This document shows, piece after piece, positions 9,668 to 19,154 of a DNA stretch of 64,000 bases. Both the position numbers and the translations under genes were made by a program. Position 1 is the first letter of the stretch. Each line of letters starts with the position of its first letter. The stretch lies in NCBI RefSeq assembly GCF_014534745.1, contig NZ_JACVVP010000027.1:1-64000 (forward strand). The letters are read 5' to 3'. The notes under the pieces were generated by a model that saw only the letters and a list, made by a program, of their open reading frames with translations, was not told the origin of the DNA and did not search any database. This stretch comes from Flammeovirga sp. EKP202. Lineage in GTDB: Bacteria > Bacteroidota > Bacteroidia > Cytophagales > Flammeovirgaceae.

Positions 9668-10066
9668 TTATAGAACCTCTTTTCCTTCCTCATCCACTGG
9701 ATAAGGAATAAAAACGAAATTGACGAAGTCTTCATCAATTACGAAAAGACAACAAAATTCATCTGCATTTTTATAGTTCTTTTTAAACTCTTCATATTTC
9801 TCGGCAAGAATAAGTTCCTTTTGAAGGAATTCTTCAGCGAAAGAAACGTTGTAATTCCACTCTAGGAAATCCTTTTGTTGAGGCCCTACAATGTATTGCC
9901 CTACTTTCGCTTGTGTTTTGCTCACGGGAAAGATAGGATATTGAGAAAAGTTTCTTTTTCTGATTTGATAGGAAGCTTCTTGAAGTACGGAATAGACTTT
10001 AATAAAATCTTTTGTAATTGTACCAAGGTATTTTCCTTGACTATTTAATTCTGGCGTATTCTGCAT
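9668..10066 (-). CDS. Conserved hypothetical protein of Bacteroidota
   Basis: The 132-residue soluble acidic protein has no signal peptide or membrane segment. It begins MQNTPELNSQGKYLG and contains an aromatic, charge-rich middle (DFLEWNYNVSFAEEFLQKEL) and the block DEFCCLFVIDED. The sequence resembles an uncharacterised protein I recall as widespread in this phylum, but I cannot name a domain or function. It is a single-gene unit, with a weak terminator downstream and a 244-bp AT-rich gap upstream. Confidence 0.75.
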   Translation of the reverse strand: MQNTPELNSQGKYLGTITKDFIKVYSVLQEASYQIRKRNFSQYPIFPVSKTQAKVGQYIVGPQQKDFLEWNYNVSFAEEFLQKELILAEKYEEFKKNYKNADEFCCLFVIDEDFVNFVFIPYPVDEEGKEVL

Positions 10067-10310
10067 AATCTTTTCTTTGATTTGGAATCAAATTTTTCAT
10101 CGACTCCCAATTACAAAATTCTAAAGTATTATTGATCGAAGCAAATCTCTTAAAGTAAAGTTAACTATTCAGTCGAAAATTGAGAGAATAAGCTTTGTAA
10201 ATCAATACATTGTCAACGATCAATTGGCATTACTTTCAAATTTCCTTCTTCTTCATTTTGCCTTTAAACGCACTGTGTACAGTGTAATCATCATGATGCT
10301 CATTCAATTT

Positions 10311-13016
10311 TTACTTAATGATCACTTTTCGAGTGACTTGACCATTAATATCTAAAAGGTAAATCCCTGTATGTAATCGACTAACATCAATCACTCCATT
10401 GGACATTTGATCTACATGTTGCACGCCATAGAGGTCGAAAATTCTAACTTTTACTTGTTGGGATATTCCTTTGATATACAGTTGGTTCTCAGTAGGATTT
10501 GGATAAACATCAATTTTTACCACTTGATCGTCAATACTTGTTATGGTTCTTTCTTTTAAAATCAATGAGAATTCTTCCATTTTTTTATCATTGGTTTTTA
10601 AAGAGAAGGTACCCTCCACTTTTGTTTTATCCTTTGGTGAATAATTAATAGTAATATCCAAGCTTTCTTGAGGTCTTAAGAAATCCACTTTCTCGTCATA
10701 AGAAATTGAGAATTCATCATTATCACTTACAAGAATTGAGGGTAATTCTAGGATGTCAGTTCCTCTATTGAGTACGGTTAGTGTGTAAGCATCAAAACCT
10801 GCAAAATCCACGATACTTGGTTGTATTACTTCATTATTATGTGTCACCTCCAATACCGGAAGTAATGAAGTCATTTTCACTGTATAGCTGAAATGATTGG
10901 CAGAAGGTTCATCCGTTGTGATATGTACTTTAGAGTTATACTCTCCTGGTAAATGTGGAGTAGCGCTCATTATCAAATTTTGCTTTTCAGAAGGTTGAAG
11001 TGTAATCGGAAGATCAAAACCCGAAAAATTCAGTGTATAACCATCGTTTGGATCTACTGTAATGGCTTTTATGGTTAAAGGAGCAGCACCTCTGTTTTGA
11101 ATGACATAAGTGTATTCAAAATCTCTTTCATAACTCAAAGGACCATATTCTTCTACATCTCCATTCCATACGGTAATGGTATTTTCAGGGTTACTCATAT
11201 AAAATTCAGACTTAACAGGGTTTGCTGTTAACCTGACAGTTTGAATGGCATTTTTGTAATCCGATGTTTCTACTTTTAATATTTCGTCAAGATGTTGATG
11301 TGCTTTCGATGAATTACATTGAATAACGATCTTACCGTTTTCATTTGCCTTGATTTCATTTTGAGTAAATTCTTTAATTTCGAAATCATTTTGACCTGTA
11401 TTTTTGAAGCTTACATTTTTAATGGTTAGAGGTAATGTGCCTGAGTTTTGAACAAGAAGTGTAATCTCTTTGCCTGTATTGATATCAAAACGACCAAAAT
11501 CAATAGGATACGATTCTGAGACTAAATTACCGTCGTATCTTAATTCAGCTTCATGGTATTGATGGAATGCATGAACATTGAAACGAATTGTTTTATTTTC
11601 ATGAGCATTTGAAACGATATCTATCGGAAAGCTTTTCTTATATGCATTATAGCCATTAGGAAAATAGGTGAATGAGATTTTTTGACGCTCGTTTACACCA
11701 ATATCACTACCTGAATAGTCAAAAGAAAATTGATTATAGATGTCATATATTTCATTAAACTGAGTAATGCTTAATACTTTATTTCCAATATTTTTGATAT
11801 AAAGTTCATCAGTTACCACCGCATTGTCTGAAGTGGATTGCATATCAAATCCCAGATTTTGAGTGATCTCTTGTCCATTTTTATCTTCGAAACGAATTAC
11901 AGCAGCTTCAATGATTGTTGAAAAATCAACTTTAATCGTTTGAGCCTCTACATCTGTAGTATTGAATATAACCTCAACATTCTTTTCCCCGATACTGGAC
12001 GGAATTAACTCTAAGGTATATGTGAAAGAGGCATTCGGTTTGATTGTGGTAAAAATACCACTATTAGGCATGTGGTACTCACGGTCATCATTTTGGTTTA
12101 AAGTGACACCATTGATCGTTAAATCGGCATTACCTTTATTTTCTACCGTGAAACGGAATTGTTGAGTTGCATAGGGTAGAGGGTTTTCTGTAATAGTATT
12201 TTCAGGTTGGAGTAGATCACCTTCATAACTAATTTCTACATCAGGCGATAGCACATTTCCTATGACTTTTATTTGGTGTTCATCTACTTGTCCTCTTTCA
12301 AGTTTATTTTTGATGGTGGCTTCAAAAGCACCTTTTTTCATTGCTTTAAATGAAAGATTATTATTGTAAGTCGTGCCTTTCCCGAAACCTTGTTTTGTGT
12401 GGTAGGTAGAGATTAACTTGTTTGTTTCAGAATCGAATTCTGTTTTATCAACAAACATATAGCCTTCTCCAATATTTTCCATTTCAATAGTGAAACGTTT
12501 TATTTCTCCAATTAATACATCTCCAAGGTCAATTTGATGATTGACAATAGGATACTCTGGGCTACTTACTTTAAGTTCTCCGTCATCTTTATTGACAATT
12601 GTATTGATGGTAACAGAGGAAGCTTGTGGATCTGATGAAGAAAAAGTAAGAAATCCTTTATGTAAATCAATATTAGAAGCAGCAGAGTAATAAATATAAA
12701 AACTCCCAGCTTCATTAGGATTGATAGTCATCTCACCAGAAGCGGGGAAATAACCAAAGATTCCAGTATCATCAAAAGTAATCGTATTGATTTTTAATGA
12801 CTCAGTAGAAGACTCATTTCTGACTATGATTTGTTGTGACAGAATTGGTGATGTTACTCCAGGATTACCAAAGTTTATAGTGTCTTTATCATTGAATATG
12901 TCTTCTGTATTATCACTGTTGACTTTGTATAGACTTAACTTTCCTTGTGCATTGGATTGAAACGTTATGCTCAGAAATAGAATTGAAATTAGAATAGTAA
13001 ATGTGTATTTCATCAT
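10311..13016 (-). CDS. T9SS cargo with repeated choice-of-anchor/ASH-like beta-sandwich domains
   Basis: The 901-residue secreted protein has an N-terminal signal peptide (cleavage near SNAQ) and about seven ~100-residue beta-sandwich repeats. Each repeat carries the pattern V.N.G...L.I..I....F......G..L.P......I..SP, as in choice-of-anchor D and ASPM-SPD2-Hydin-type domains. It ends with a type A T9SS sorting domain: VYPNPTENQLYIKG, then GIYLLDINGQ and a basic KVIIK end. It is probably a surface-attached adhesive or structural protein; no catalytic motif is visible. Two Met codons lie at the start, and I kept the first. A paired-domain repeat architecture like this makes internal recombination likely. 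Confidence 0.85.
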   Translation of the reverse strand: MMKYTFTILISILFLSITFQSNAQGKLSLYKVNSDNTEDIFNDKDTINFGNPGVTSPILSQQIIVRNESSTESLKINTITFDDTGIFGYFPASGEMTINPNEAGSFYIYYSAASNIDLHKGFLTFSSSDPQASSVTINTIVNKDDGELKVSSPEYPIVNHQIDLGDVLIGEIKRFTIEMENIGEGYMFVDKTEFDSETNKLISTYHTKQGFGKGTTYNNNLSFKAMKKGAFEATIKNKLERGQVDEHQIKVIGNVLSPDVEISYEGDLLQPENTITENPLPYATQQFRFTVENKGNADLTINGVTLNQNDDREYHMPNSGIFTTIKPNASFTYTLELIPSSIGEKNVEVIFNTTDVEAQTIKVDFSTIIEAAVIRFEDKNGQEITQNLGFDMQSTSDNAVVTDELYIKNIGNKVLSITQFNEIYDIYNQFSFDYSGSDIGVNERQKISFTYFPNGYNAYKKSFPIDIVSNAHENKTIRFNVHAFHQYHEAELRYDGNLVSESYPIDFGRFDINTGKEITLLVQNSGTLPLTIKNVSFKNTGQNDFEIKEFTQNEIKANENGKIVIQCNSSKAHQHLDEILKVETSDYKNAIQTVRLTANPVKSEFYMSNPENTITVWNGDVEEYGPLSYERDFEYTYVIQNRGAAPLTIKAITVDPNDGYTLNFSGFDLPITLQPSEKQNLIMSATPHLPGEYNSKVHITTDEPSANHFSYTVKMTSLLPVLEVTHNNEVIQPSIVDFAGFDAYTLTVLNRGTDILELPSILVSDNDEFSISYDEKVDFLRPQESLDITINYSPKDKTKVEGTFSLKTNDKKMEEFSLILKERTITSIDDQVVKIDVYPNPTENQLYIKGISQQVKVRIFDLYGVQHVDQMSNGVIDVSRLHTGIYLLDINGQVTRKVIIK

Positions 13017-13267
13017 TTATGTTAGTAGATAAAATGTGAGAGGTTAATAAAAATTATTTAAAGTTAGAGGACAAAAGTACAAGAGTTATTAGACGTAGCA
13101 AGTACAAGTAATAAGATCAAAGTTGATGTTCGCATTGTTATTTAACGAGCTTTCAAAATTATATTTTGATCTGTACTTGAAAACAATTTAATGTGTTGAA
13201 GTCGGTATTTTTTACCATCTTTTTTGTAATCATAAATTGTTTAACATCTGTTACCATGGTGTTTCGT

Positions 13268-13660
13268 ATACTGTAAACTCAGTTATCGTCAACTTTTAAT
13301 CGACTTCTCTATAAGCAATTATAGAATCTACTTTCAATCTTCCTTCTTCTTCATTTTTGTCTTAACACAAAAACGAAGCAAAAAAGTCAAGGCTTAGAAG
13401 TCAAAAGCTAAATTCCATTCCTCTCGCCTCAATGATTTTAAACTCGCTGCGCTCAGACAGCAAAATCATTTTTAACGGCTCAATACATGAAATTCTTAAC
13501 GCTTTTCCCTTCAAGGCCGGGGGTATACTAATAAACTACATGGGTCGAAAGCTTAATGGCTCGAATGTTAAGCGATAGCGACATTCGTGTCCTACAAATC
13601 AACAGAAATCTCCTGATTTCTAAACACCATAAAAAATTGAAAACTTAGTTAACAATGTAT
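13268..13660 (+). repeat. Dispersed hairpin-rich repeat, copy 2 (subtype A, complete)
   Basis: A complete copy of about 393 bp with both ends visible. The left end reads TACTGTAAACTCAGTTATCG, and the right end is its near inverse (AACTTAGTTAACAATGTA). Internal hairpins include TTTTTGT/ACAAAAA, AAATGATTTT/AAAATCATTT-like arms, CGAATGT/ACATTCG and AGAAATC/GATTTCT. The remainder of the 13017-13784 gap holds only the glycosidase terminator and AT-rich DNA. Confidence 0.9.
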
Positions 13661-13717
13661 TGAACTCAAGTCTTTTTAATAGTAGACTACAACTGTACAA
13701 AAGGTATTAAACAAACA

Positions 13718-13751
13718 AAACCATTCTTAATGTTGCCAAAAAGAATGGTTT
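13718..13751 (-). terminator. Terminator of the GH20 gene
   Basis: AAACCATTCTT pairs with AAGAATGGTTT, 34 bases beyond the GH20 stop codon. A T-containing tail follows on the minus strand. Confidence 0.75.
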
Positions 13752-13784
13752 AGAAAGGTTGTTTGTCAGTTAATTTTATAATGT

Positions 13785-16304
13785 TTATAGACCTGCCATA
13801 CTCTTATTATTTGATATGACTTGTACTCTACCATAGTTGCCGTAAGCATCAAAAGCAGCTACTTTGATAGGTCCATCAATTTTCATTGGTGAAGTAAGTA
13901 CTTTTGAATTTTTGTCTAAAGTTTCTTTTACTGATGCGTAGCGTATTTGTAGGCCAGGGTAGGCTACATTTACCTTTAATACATCATTTTCTAAATCAAC
14001 TCCTACAGGTGGTATTCTGAAGTTGCGTCCCCATGAAGCCAATCGGTTAAATTCTCTTTGTCCAACGGCATTTGCAAACACATTCCATTTCTGATCTAGA
14101 TTTTTGAAAATCTCTTTTTCTTTATCTCCTTTTTTCACTACAGATTTAGACCATGCTCTTTCAGCTAACGCCATCATCTTAGGATAAAGTAAATATTCAG
14201 TGTCTTGAGGAGACTTTAAAGTTTCTGACCAAAGTGCCCCTTGTATACCTTTGATGTGTGATAAGCCTTTAGCCGTTAAACGCTCTTTATCTTTCATTTC
14301 CTTTACGGTCAAATCACCGCCTAAGCGTAGTTTATGACTCACTTCAAAGAAATTAGTTGGCAGATAATTGAAAATGTTTCTTGTATCGTTGTAGTCACCC
14401 CAGTAGAAACCAGGTTCATCGACTTCTTTTGTATAAGCCATATCAAAGTAAAGGCTTGAAACGCTTGTCAGAATTACATCATATCCTTCATTTGCTCTCT
14501 TATAACCGAAATCTTCAGTACCAGAGCCCCATGAGTTGTCCCATGCGTTTAATGTCAGGTTTTCAGAAGACATGCCCTCTGCATGATGAAGAATATCATC
14601 CCATAATTGTAATTTGATTTGGTTTGCTTTTGCGATATCAGCAAGTTTTACTGCATAAAACCCTTTCAATTCATTAATGCTCTTGATGCCATTTTCCTTC
14701 ATATACTCTTGACATAGAGGAGATTTTTCCCAAACACCATGTGCTACTTCATCACCACCAAGGTGCATTGTTTCTAATGGAATACCCGCTTGAGCATAAA
14801 TCGTTTTAAATTCCCCAATCAAATCATTGATAAATGTATACGAAGATTCTTGGCAAGGACAGATTGTATTATCATTGAAGCCTTGTACAGAGGAATACTC
14901 TGACTCATCATTTGGATCGTGAAGAATATACTTATCAGCTTCTTCATTTTCTTCAACCTTGCGAAGGTTTTCAGCTCTGAATTTCATTGCATTAATGGCA
15001 ATACGAGCATGTCCAGGAAGATCTACTTCAGGGATGATTGTAATATTTCTCTCATCAGCATAACGGATAATTTCAATATAATCTTCCACCGTGTAATAAC
15101 CGTTGGAAACATTTTCAATACCTTCAGCACCAGAACCGTAAGAAGGTAACGTACTGTATTCTGAAGTAGGGTGTTTACGAATACTACCAATCTCGGTCAA
15201 TTCTGGGAATTTCTTCAATTCAATTCTCCAACCTTCATCGTCTGTTAAGTGGAAATGTAAAGTATTCATTTTGTAGAATGACATTACATCCAGAAGGTTT
15301 AAGACCGTTTCTTTAGTTTGGAAGTTTCGTGCCACATCTAGCATAAACCCTCTGTAACCGAAACGAGGTTGATCGTTAATTTTGGCTGTTTTGATGCTGT
15401 TCGTTTCTCCTTCGATAGGAAGAAGTCCTCTTAATGTTTGGATACCATAAACAATTCCTTTTTCTTGACCAGAAATTTTAATATTGTTTTCATTGATATC
15501 CAAAGTGTAAGCCTCCTCAGAATCATTAACTTTGTTTAATGTTAGATGAATAGCTTTCTTAGTTGCCTTTGGAACGATTTCTAATTCAACTCCAGTAGCC
15601 TCTTTAAAGTAACTTTGTAGTAACTTAGCTTGTTTTGTTGTATTTGCTGCCGCCTCGATTTGTTTTAATGTCGTAATATCGATGCTTGATTTCCCTTCAA
15701 TTACTGAATAAGGAGAAGGAATAATTTTCTGAGCAGTCGTTAATTCAATTTCAGATAACTTGCTGTTTTTCTTGTATCGGATCTCTTTCGTTTCTACCTC
15801 ATACGTATCTGTCGCAGATATCTTAGCCATTGAAGGTTCTAAGTCACTGTAAGAATAACTTGGTGTATAAAACTCCTTCTTATTGTTTTTATTGAAAATA
15901 AAGTAAAACCCTTGTGCTCTATCCGTATACTTAATAACTGCACTGTTGGTATAAAGAGGAACAATAATACTATCGCCTGTAGTTAAACCTTTAAACGTTT
16001 TTTTAGGTGTAATTTTAAAGAAATCTCCATTAATTCTCTCAATATTGACATCCTCACCTGCAAGGTCTACATTTAAATCTGTACATGGTTTATTGTTGAA
16101 ATATAGTTCCCAATTATCCTTATCAAGGTTTTGCTTGCCTACATTTTTTATGGTTAATTCTGCAAATGATTCATTTTTTTCATTCGCATCGTTTGTTCGT
16201 TGTTTCCAATGTATTGTGATATCCTTAGTGCTTTTGTCTTTTGTACTTACACAAGAGAAAAGTCCCAAAAATAACACGAATAAAAGATAGTTGAATGTCC
16301 TCAT
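13785..16304 (-). CDS. GH20 beta-N-acetylhexosaminidase (chitobiase type), lipoprotein
   Basis: This enzyme cleaves terminal N-acetylglucosamine from chitin oligosaccharides or glycoconjugates. I chose the ATG at 16304 because it gives a lipoprotein signal peptide, MRTFNYLLFVLFLGLFSC; the upstream in-frame start adds 13 unlikely residues. The order is a CHB_HEX N-terminal beta-domain (ITIHWKQRTND...), a GH20b domain (residues ~190-310), the GH20 TIM barrel beginning near FGYRGFMLDVARNFQ, and a CHB_HEX_C domain. The catalytic Asp-Glu pair is D518-E519 in HLGGDEVAHG. The four-domain layout is that of chitobiases. It is likely anchored to the outer membrane or cell surface. No chitinase lies beside it. 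Confidence 0.93.
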   Translation of the reverse strand: MRTFNYLLFVLFLGLFSCVSTKDKSTKDITIHWKQRTNDANEKNESFAELTIKNVGKQNLDKDNWELYFNNKPCTDLNVDLAGEDVNIERINGDFFKITPKKTFKGLTTGDSIIVPLYTNSAVIKYTDRAQGFYFIFNKNNKKEFYTPSYSYSDLEPSMAKISATDTYEVETKEIRYKKNSKLSEIELTTAQKIIPSPYSVIEGKSSIDITTLKQIEAAANTTKQAKLLQSYFKEATGVELEIVPKATKKAIHLTLNKVNDSEEAYTLDINENNIKISGQEKGIVYGIQTLRGLLPIEGETNSIKTAKINDQPRFGYRGFMLDVARNFQTKETVLNLLDVMSFYKMNTLHFHLTDDEGWRIELKKFPELTEIGSIRKHPTSEYSTLPSYGSGAEGIENVSNGYYTVEDYIEIIRYADERNITIIPEVDLPGHARIAINAMKFRAENLRKVEENEEADKYILHDPNDESEYSSVQGFNDNTICPCQESSYTFINDLIGEFKTIYAQAGIPLETMHLGGDEVAHGVWEKSPLCQEYMKENGIKSINELKGFYAVKLADIAKANQIKLQLWDDILHHAEGMSSENLTLNAWDNSWGSGTEDFGYKRANEGYDVILTSVSSLYFDMAYTKEVDEPGFYWGDYNDTRNIFNYLPTNFFEVSHKLRLGGDLTVKEMKDKERLTAKGLSHIKGIQGALWSETLKSPQDTEYLLYPKMMALAERAWSKSVVKKGDKEKEIFKNLDQKWNVFANAVGQREFNRLASWGRNFRIPPVGVDLENDVLKVNVAYPGLQIRYASVKETLDKNSKVLTSPMKIDGPIKVAAFDAYGNYGRVQVISNNKSMAGL

Positions 16305-16687
16305 TATAGTATATTCTATTGTTCCTTGGCATCGCCAAAACATAATTCGATATTATTTCTATAAGCAATTTATTACTTAATAAGTGTAGAAAGAAAACTT
16401 TTAGCTGAGAGGCATGTTTTTCAAGTCAAACAACATAAAAACGCTGTTTAATGTATTTTGGTAGAAATGAAAAAGTAGGCCTAATCCCTGCTATTGAGGT
16501 CTTGTAACCACATTTCCTATAATCTATCAAAGGGTATACCTGCCTTATTTTATCTTTAGACTTGATAGCAGGATGACATAGAAAAGAGGAGAAATAGCTT
16601 AAAAACGGAAATGAGCACCATAGTTTTTACCATGATGCTCGAAATTTAATGTTTCCCCTCAATGACATTTATTTTAATCTTGTGGAG
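16305..16687. other. Intergenic region upstream of the GH20 gene
   Basis: This AT-rich gap has no gene. An imperfect hairpin GAGCAcCAT...ATGaTGCTC at 16613-16640 lies downstream of the small membrane-protein gene on the minus strand and may be its terminator. I see no other signal. Confidence 0.4.
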
Positions 16688-17056
16688 TTATTGTTCCAAA
16701 AGATAATTGAGGATGTAAATATTGTACCTTACGGGGTAAATGAAGAAGATAACAAGACAAACATATGCAAAGTACATAAAGTAAAGATGCATGCTTTGTC
16801 GGTCTTCATTTCCTTTGTTTTTCCATTCCTTCTTGAAAAATGACAATTGGCTAAGTTGAGCACTTTCGATATTCATCTTTCGGTCAATCAGAATGCTAGT
16901 ATTTTCATTGGATAAGTTTTGAGCTGCTGTTGTTGTTGGCTCTTTTGAGAAATGATCAGTTAGAAAAGGTAAAGCTCCTGATCCTATTAGGAAAAGGGCG
17001 AAAAAGAAGTATCGAACTTCTCTCACGATTATTTTTTTTACCTTTTGCACGTACAC
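16688..17056 (-). CDS. Small two-pass membrane protein, unknown function
   Basis: The 122-residue protein begins with a basic stretch (MYVQKVKKIIVREVRY), followed by a hydrophobic segment (about 16-32), a polar central loop of ~55 residues rich in N, S and T, and a second hydrophobic segment (about 90-110). The basic start suggests an N-in topology with the loop in the periplasm. I recognise no family. It sits between the GH20 gene and the phosphosugar mutase on the same strand, but the mutase terminator separates it from the latter. The orderly topology favours a real gene. Confidence 0.5.
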   Translation of the reverse strand: MYVQKVKKIIVREVRYFFFALFLIGSGALPFLTDHFSKEPTTTAAQNLSNENTSILIDRKMNIESAQLSQLSFFKKEWKNKGNEDRQSMHLYFMYFAYVCLVIFFIYPVRYNIYILNYLLEQ

Positions 17057-17193
17057 ATAATTTAATAGAATTGTAAATTAATTTGCTTTTTAAAACGAGG
17101 TAGAACAATTGAGGTTGGAAAATTGACAGTTGAATTTAGAAAAGTTGTTTTATTATAAGGCTTTTTAAAAGAATTCTTGCCGTTATATAAAAA

Positions 17194-17224
17194 TAGCCAA
17201 TAACCTTTTAAAGGTTATTGGCTA
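17194..17224 (-). terminator. Terminator of the phosphosugar mutase gene
   Basis: An almost unbroken palindrome (TAGCCAATAACCTTT / AAAGGTTATTGGCTA) lies 22 bases after the stop codon, with a T-rich run beyond it on the minus strand. Confidence 0.85.
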
Positions 17225-17246
17225 ATAAAAGAGAATGAATTGATGT

Positions 17247-18971
17247 TTATTTCAATTTCATGTCTTCAATAATTTTAGCAACTCTTTCTTCTAAAGTAGC
17301 ATCTGCAGCATCAAATTCGTCTGCTGATGAGATAGAAGTGTTTACGCTAAAGTAGAATTTGATTTTAGGCTCAGTACCTGATGGACGAGCAGAAATCTTA
17401 GTGCCATCTTCTAAGAAGAACTGCAATACATTTGATTTAGGAAGATCAATTGCACACTCTGCTTTTGTAACTAAGTCTGTAGCTACTGAAGATTGGTAAT
17501 CTCTCATTTCAAGAACAGTAGAACCGTTGATCGTTGCAGGAGGGTTAGCACGAAGTTCTTTCATCATGTTCGCAATTTCCTCAGCACCGCTCATACCTTT
17601 CTTAGTGATAGAGATTAATTTCTCTTTGAAGTAACCGTGCTCAACGTAGATGTCGATCAATTGGTCGAACATTGATTTACCTTCGTTTTTATAGTAAGCA
17701 GCCATTTCGCAGATCATTGAAGATGCAGCGATAGCATCTTTATCTCTTACAGAATCGCCAATCAAGTAACCGTATGATTCCTCACCACCTACGATGAAGT
17801 TCTCTTTTCCTTCTTTCTCTTTGATTACCTCTGCGATGTATTTGAAACCAGTCAATACATTGTAGCAAGGCATTCCATTTGCTTTCGCGAAACGGTCAAT
17901 CAAGTCAGTAGTTACGATTGTTTTACAAACGAAATCATTGTCTTGTGCTTTACCTTCTTTCTTACGAGCAGAAATCACGTAGTTGAATAATAAAGCAGCA
18001 GTTTGGTTACCGTTTAATAATGTCCACTCACCTTTGTGGTTTTTGATGGCAATACCCACACGGTCAGCATCAGGATCAGTACCTAATAAAATGTCCGCAT
18101 CGATTTCTTTTGCTTTTGCTAAAGCCATGCTTAATGCTTCCGCTTCCTCTGGGTTAGGATAAACAACAGTAGGGAAGTTACCGTCTACTACTGCTTGTTC
18201 TTCGATGATATGAACATTATCAAATCCAAGTCTTTCCAAAATACGTGGTACCATAGTGATACCTGTACCGTGAATTGAAGTGAAAACAATTTTCAAGTCT
18301 TTTTGTGCTTTGATTGCTTCTGGAGAAACAGCCAAACCTTCTAACATATCTAAGTAAGGTTCATCTACCTCTTTGTTGATTTTCACAACTTCTCCGGCTC
18401 CACCTTCCCACTTCACGTCTTCGATAGATTCGATTTTTCTTACTTCAGCAACGATATTACCATCATGTGGAGGTACCACTTGACCACCGTCTGCCCAATA
18501 TGCTTTAAAACCATTGTATTCTTTAGGGTTGTGAGAGGCAGTAAGTACAATACCTGTATGACAACCTAATTCTCTAATCGCAAAAGATAATTCTGGAGTA
18601 GCACGAAGTTCATCAAATAAATAAACTGTAAATCCGTTGGCTGCTAATACGTTGGCAGCAACTTCAGCAAAAAATGAACTGTTATTTCTACAGTCATAAG
18701 CAATAGCAGCTTTAGGAGTACCCTCTACTTGTTGTTTTACATAATTTGCTAATCCTTGCGTAGCCATACCAACAGTGTATTTGTTCATTCTGTTAGTACC
18801 CACTCCCATAATACCACGTAATCCACCTGTACCGAATTCAAGTGACTTATAAAAACTTTCTTTGAGTTCTTGTTCGTCTTCGGTCTGCAAGCGTTTAATT
18901 TCTGTTTTAGTTGCTTCGTCAAAAGGTCCTTCCAACCAAGCTTGTACGTTTTGGTTTATTATTTGATCCAT
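17247..18971 (-). CDS. Phospho-sugar mutase (phosphoglucomutase/phosphomannomutase family)
   Basis: This cytoplasmic alpha-D-phosphohexomutase interconverts hexose 1- and 6-phosphates, feeding glycogen, nucleotide-sugar and central metabolism. The four-domain family motifs are present: FGTGGLRGIMG, the phosphoserine loop TASHNPKEYNGFKAYW, the metal-binding loop GTDPDADRVG and the C-terminal phosphate-binding ARPSGTEPKIKFY. The frame is open to 19025, but I chose the Met at 18971 (MDQIINQNVQAWLEG), because family members begin there and the 18 residues upstream are hydrophobic and unlike the family. The resulting 574 residues matches the large Bacteroidota/Firmicutes PgcA-like group. Substrate preference cannot be read from the sequence. 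Confidence 0.93.
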   Translation of the reverse strand: MDQIINQNVQAWLEGPFDEATKTEIKRLQTEDEQELKESFYKSLEFGTGGLRGIMGVGTNRMNKYTVGMATQGLANYVKQQVEGTPKAAIAYDCRNNSSFFAEVAANVLAANGFTVYLFDELRATPELSFAIRELGCHTGIVLTASHNPKEYNGFKAYWADGGQVVPPHDGNIVAEVRKIESIEDVKWEGGAGEVVKINKEVDEPYLDMLEGLAVSPEAIKAQKDLKIVFTSIHGTGITMVPRILERLGFDNVHIIEEQAVVDGNFPTVVYPNPEEAEALSMALAKAKEIDADILLGTDPDADRVGIAIKNHKGEWTLLNGNQTAALLFNYVISARKKEGKAQDNDFVCKTIVTTDLIDRFAKANGMPCYNVLTGFKYIAEVIKEKEGKENFIVGGEESYGYLIGDSVRDKDAIAASSMICEMAAYYKNEGKSMFDQLIDIYVEHGYFKEKLISITKKGMSGAEEIANMMKELRANPPATINGSTVLEMRDYQSSVATDLVTKAECAIDLPKSNVLQFFLEDGTKISARPSGTEPKIKFYFSVNTSISSADEFDAADATLEERVAKIIEDMKLK

Positions 18972-19154
18972 TATAAATATATAAGATAAGATTGGTATAT
19001 ACGCGTGCAAATTAATATAAAACAATAATATGTTTACGGTGATTTATATCAATTCCTTCGAATATCTTTTTAAAATTGTTTAAAAATGTTAATTTGCTAT
19101 ATTACAACCGTTTGAAATAAACCCAAACACCCACCAACGAATTTAACTCATAAC

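Noticed and set aside
16649-16843. 64-codon plus-strand frame opposite the small membrane protein at 16688
   Set aside because: The minus-strand frame is longer and has an ordered two-helix topology; the plus frame has neither.
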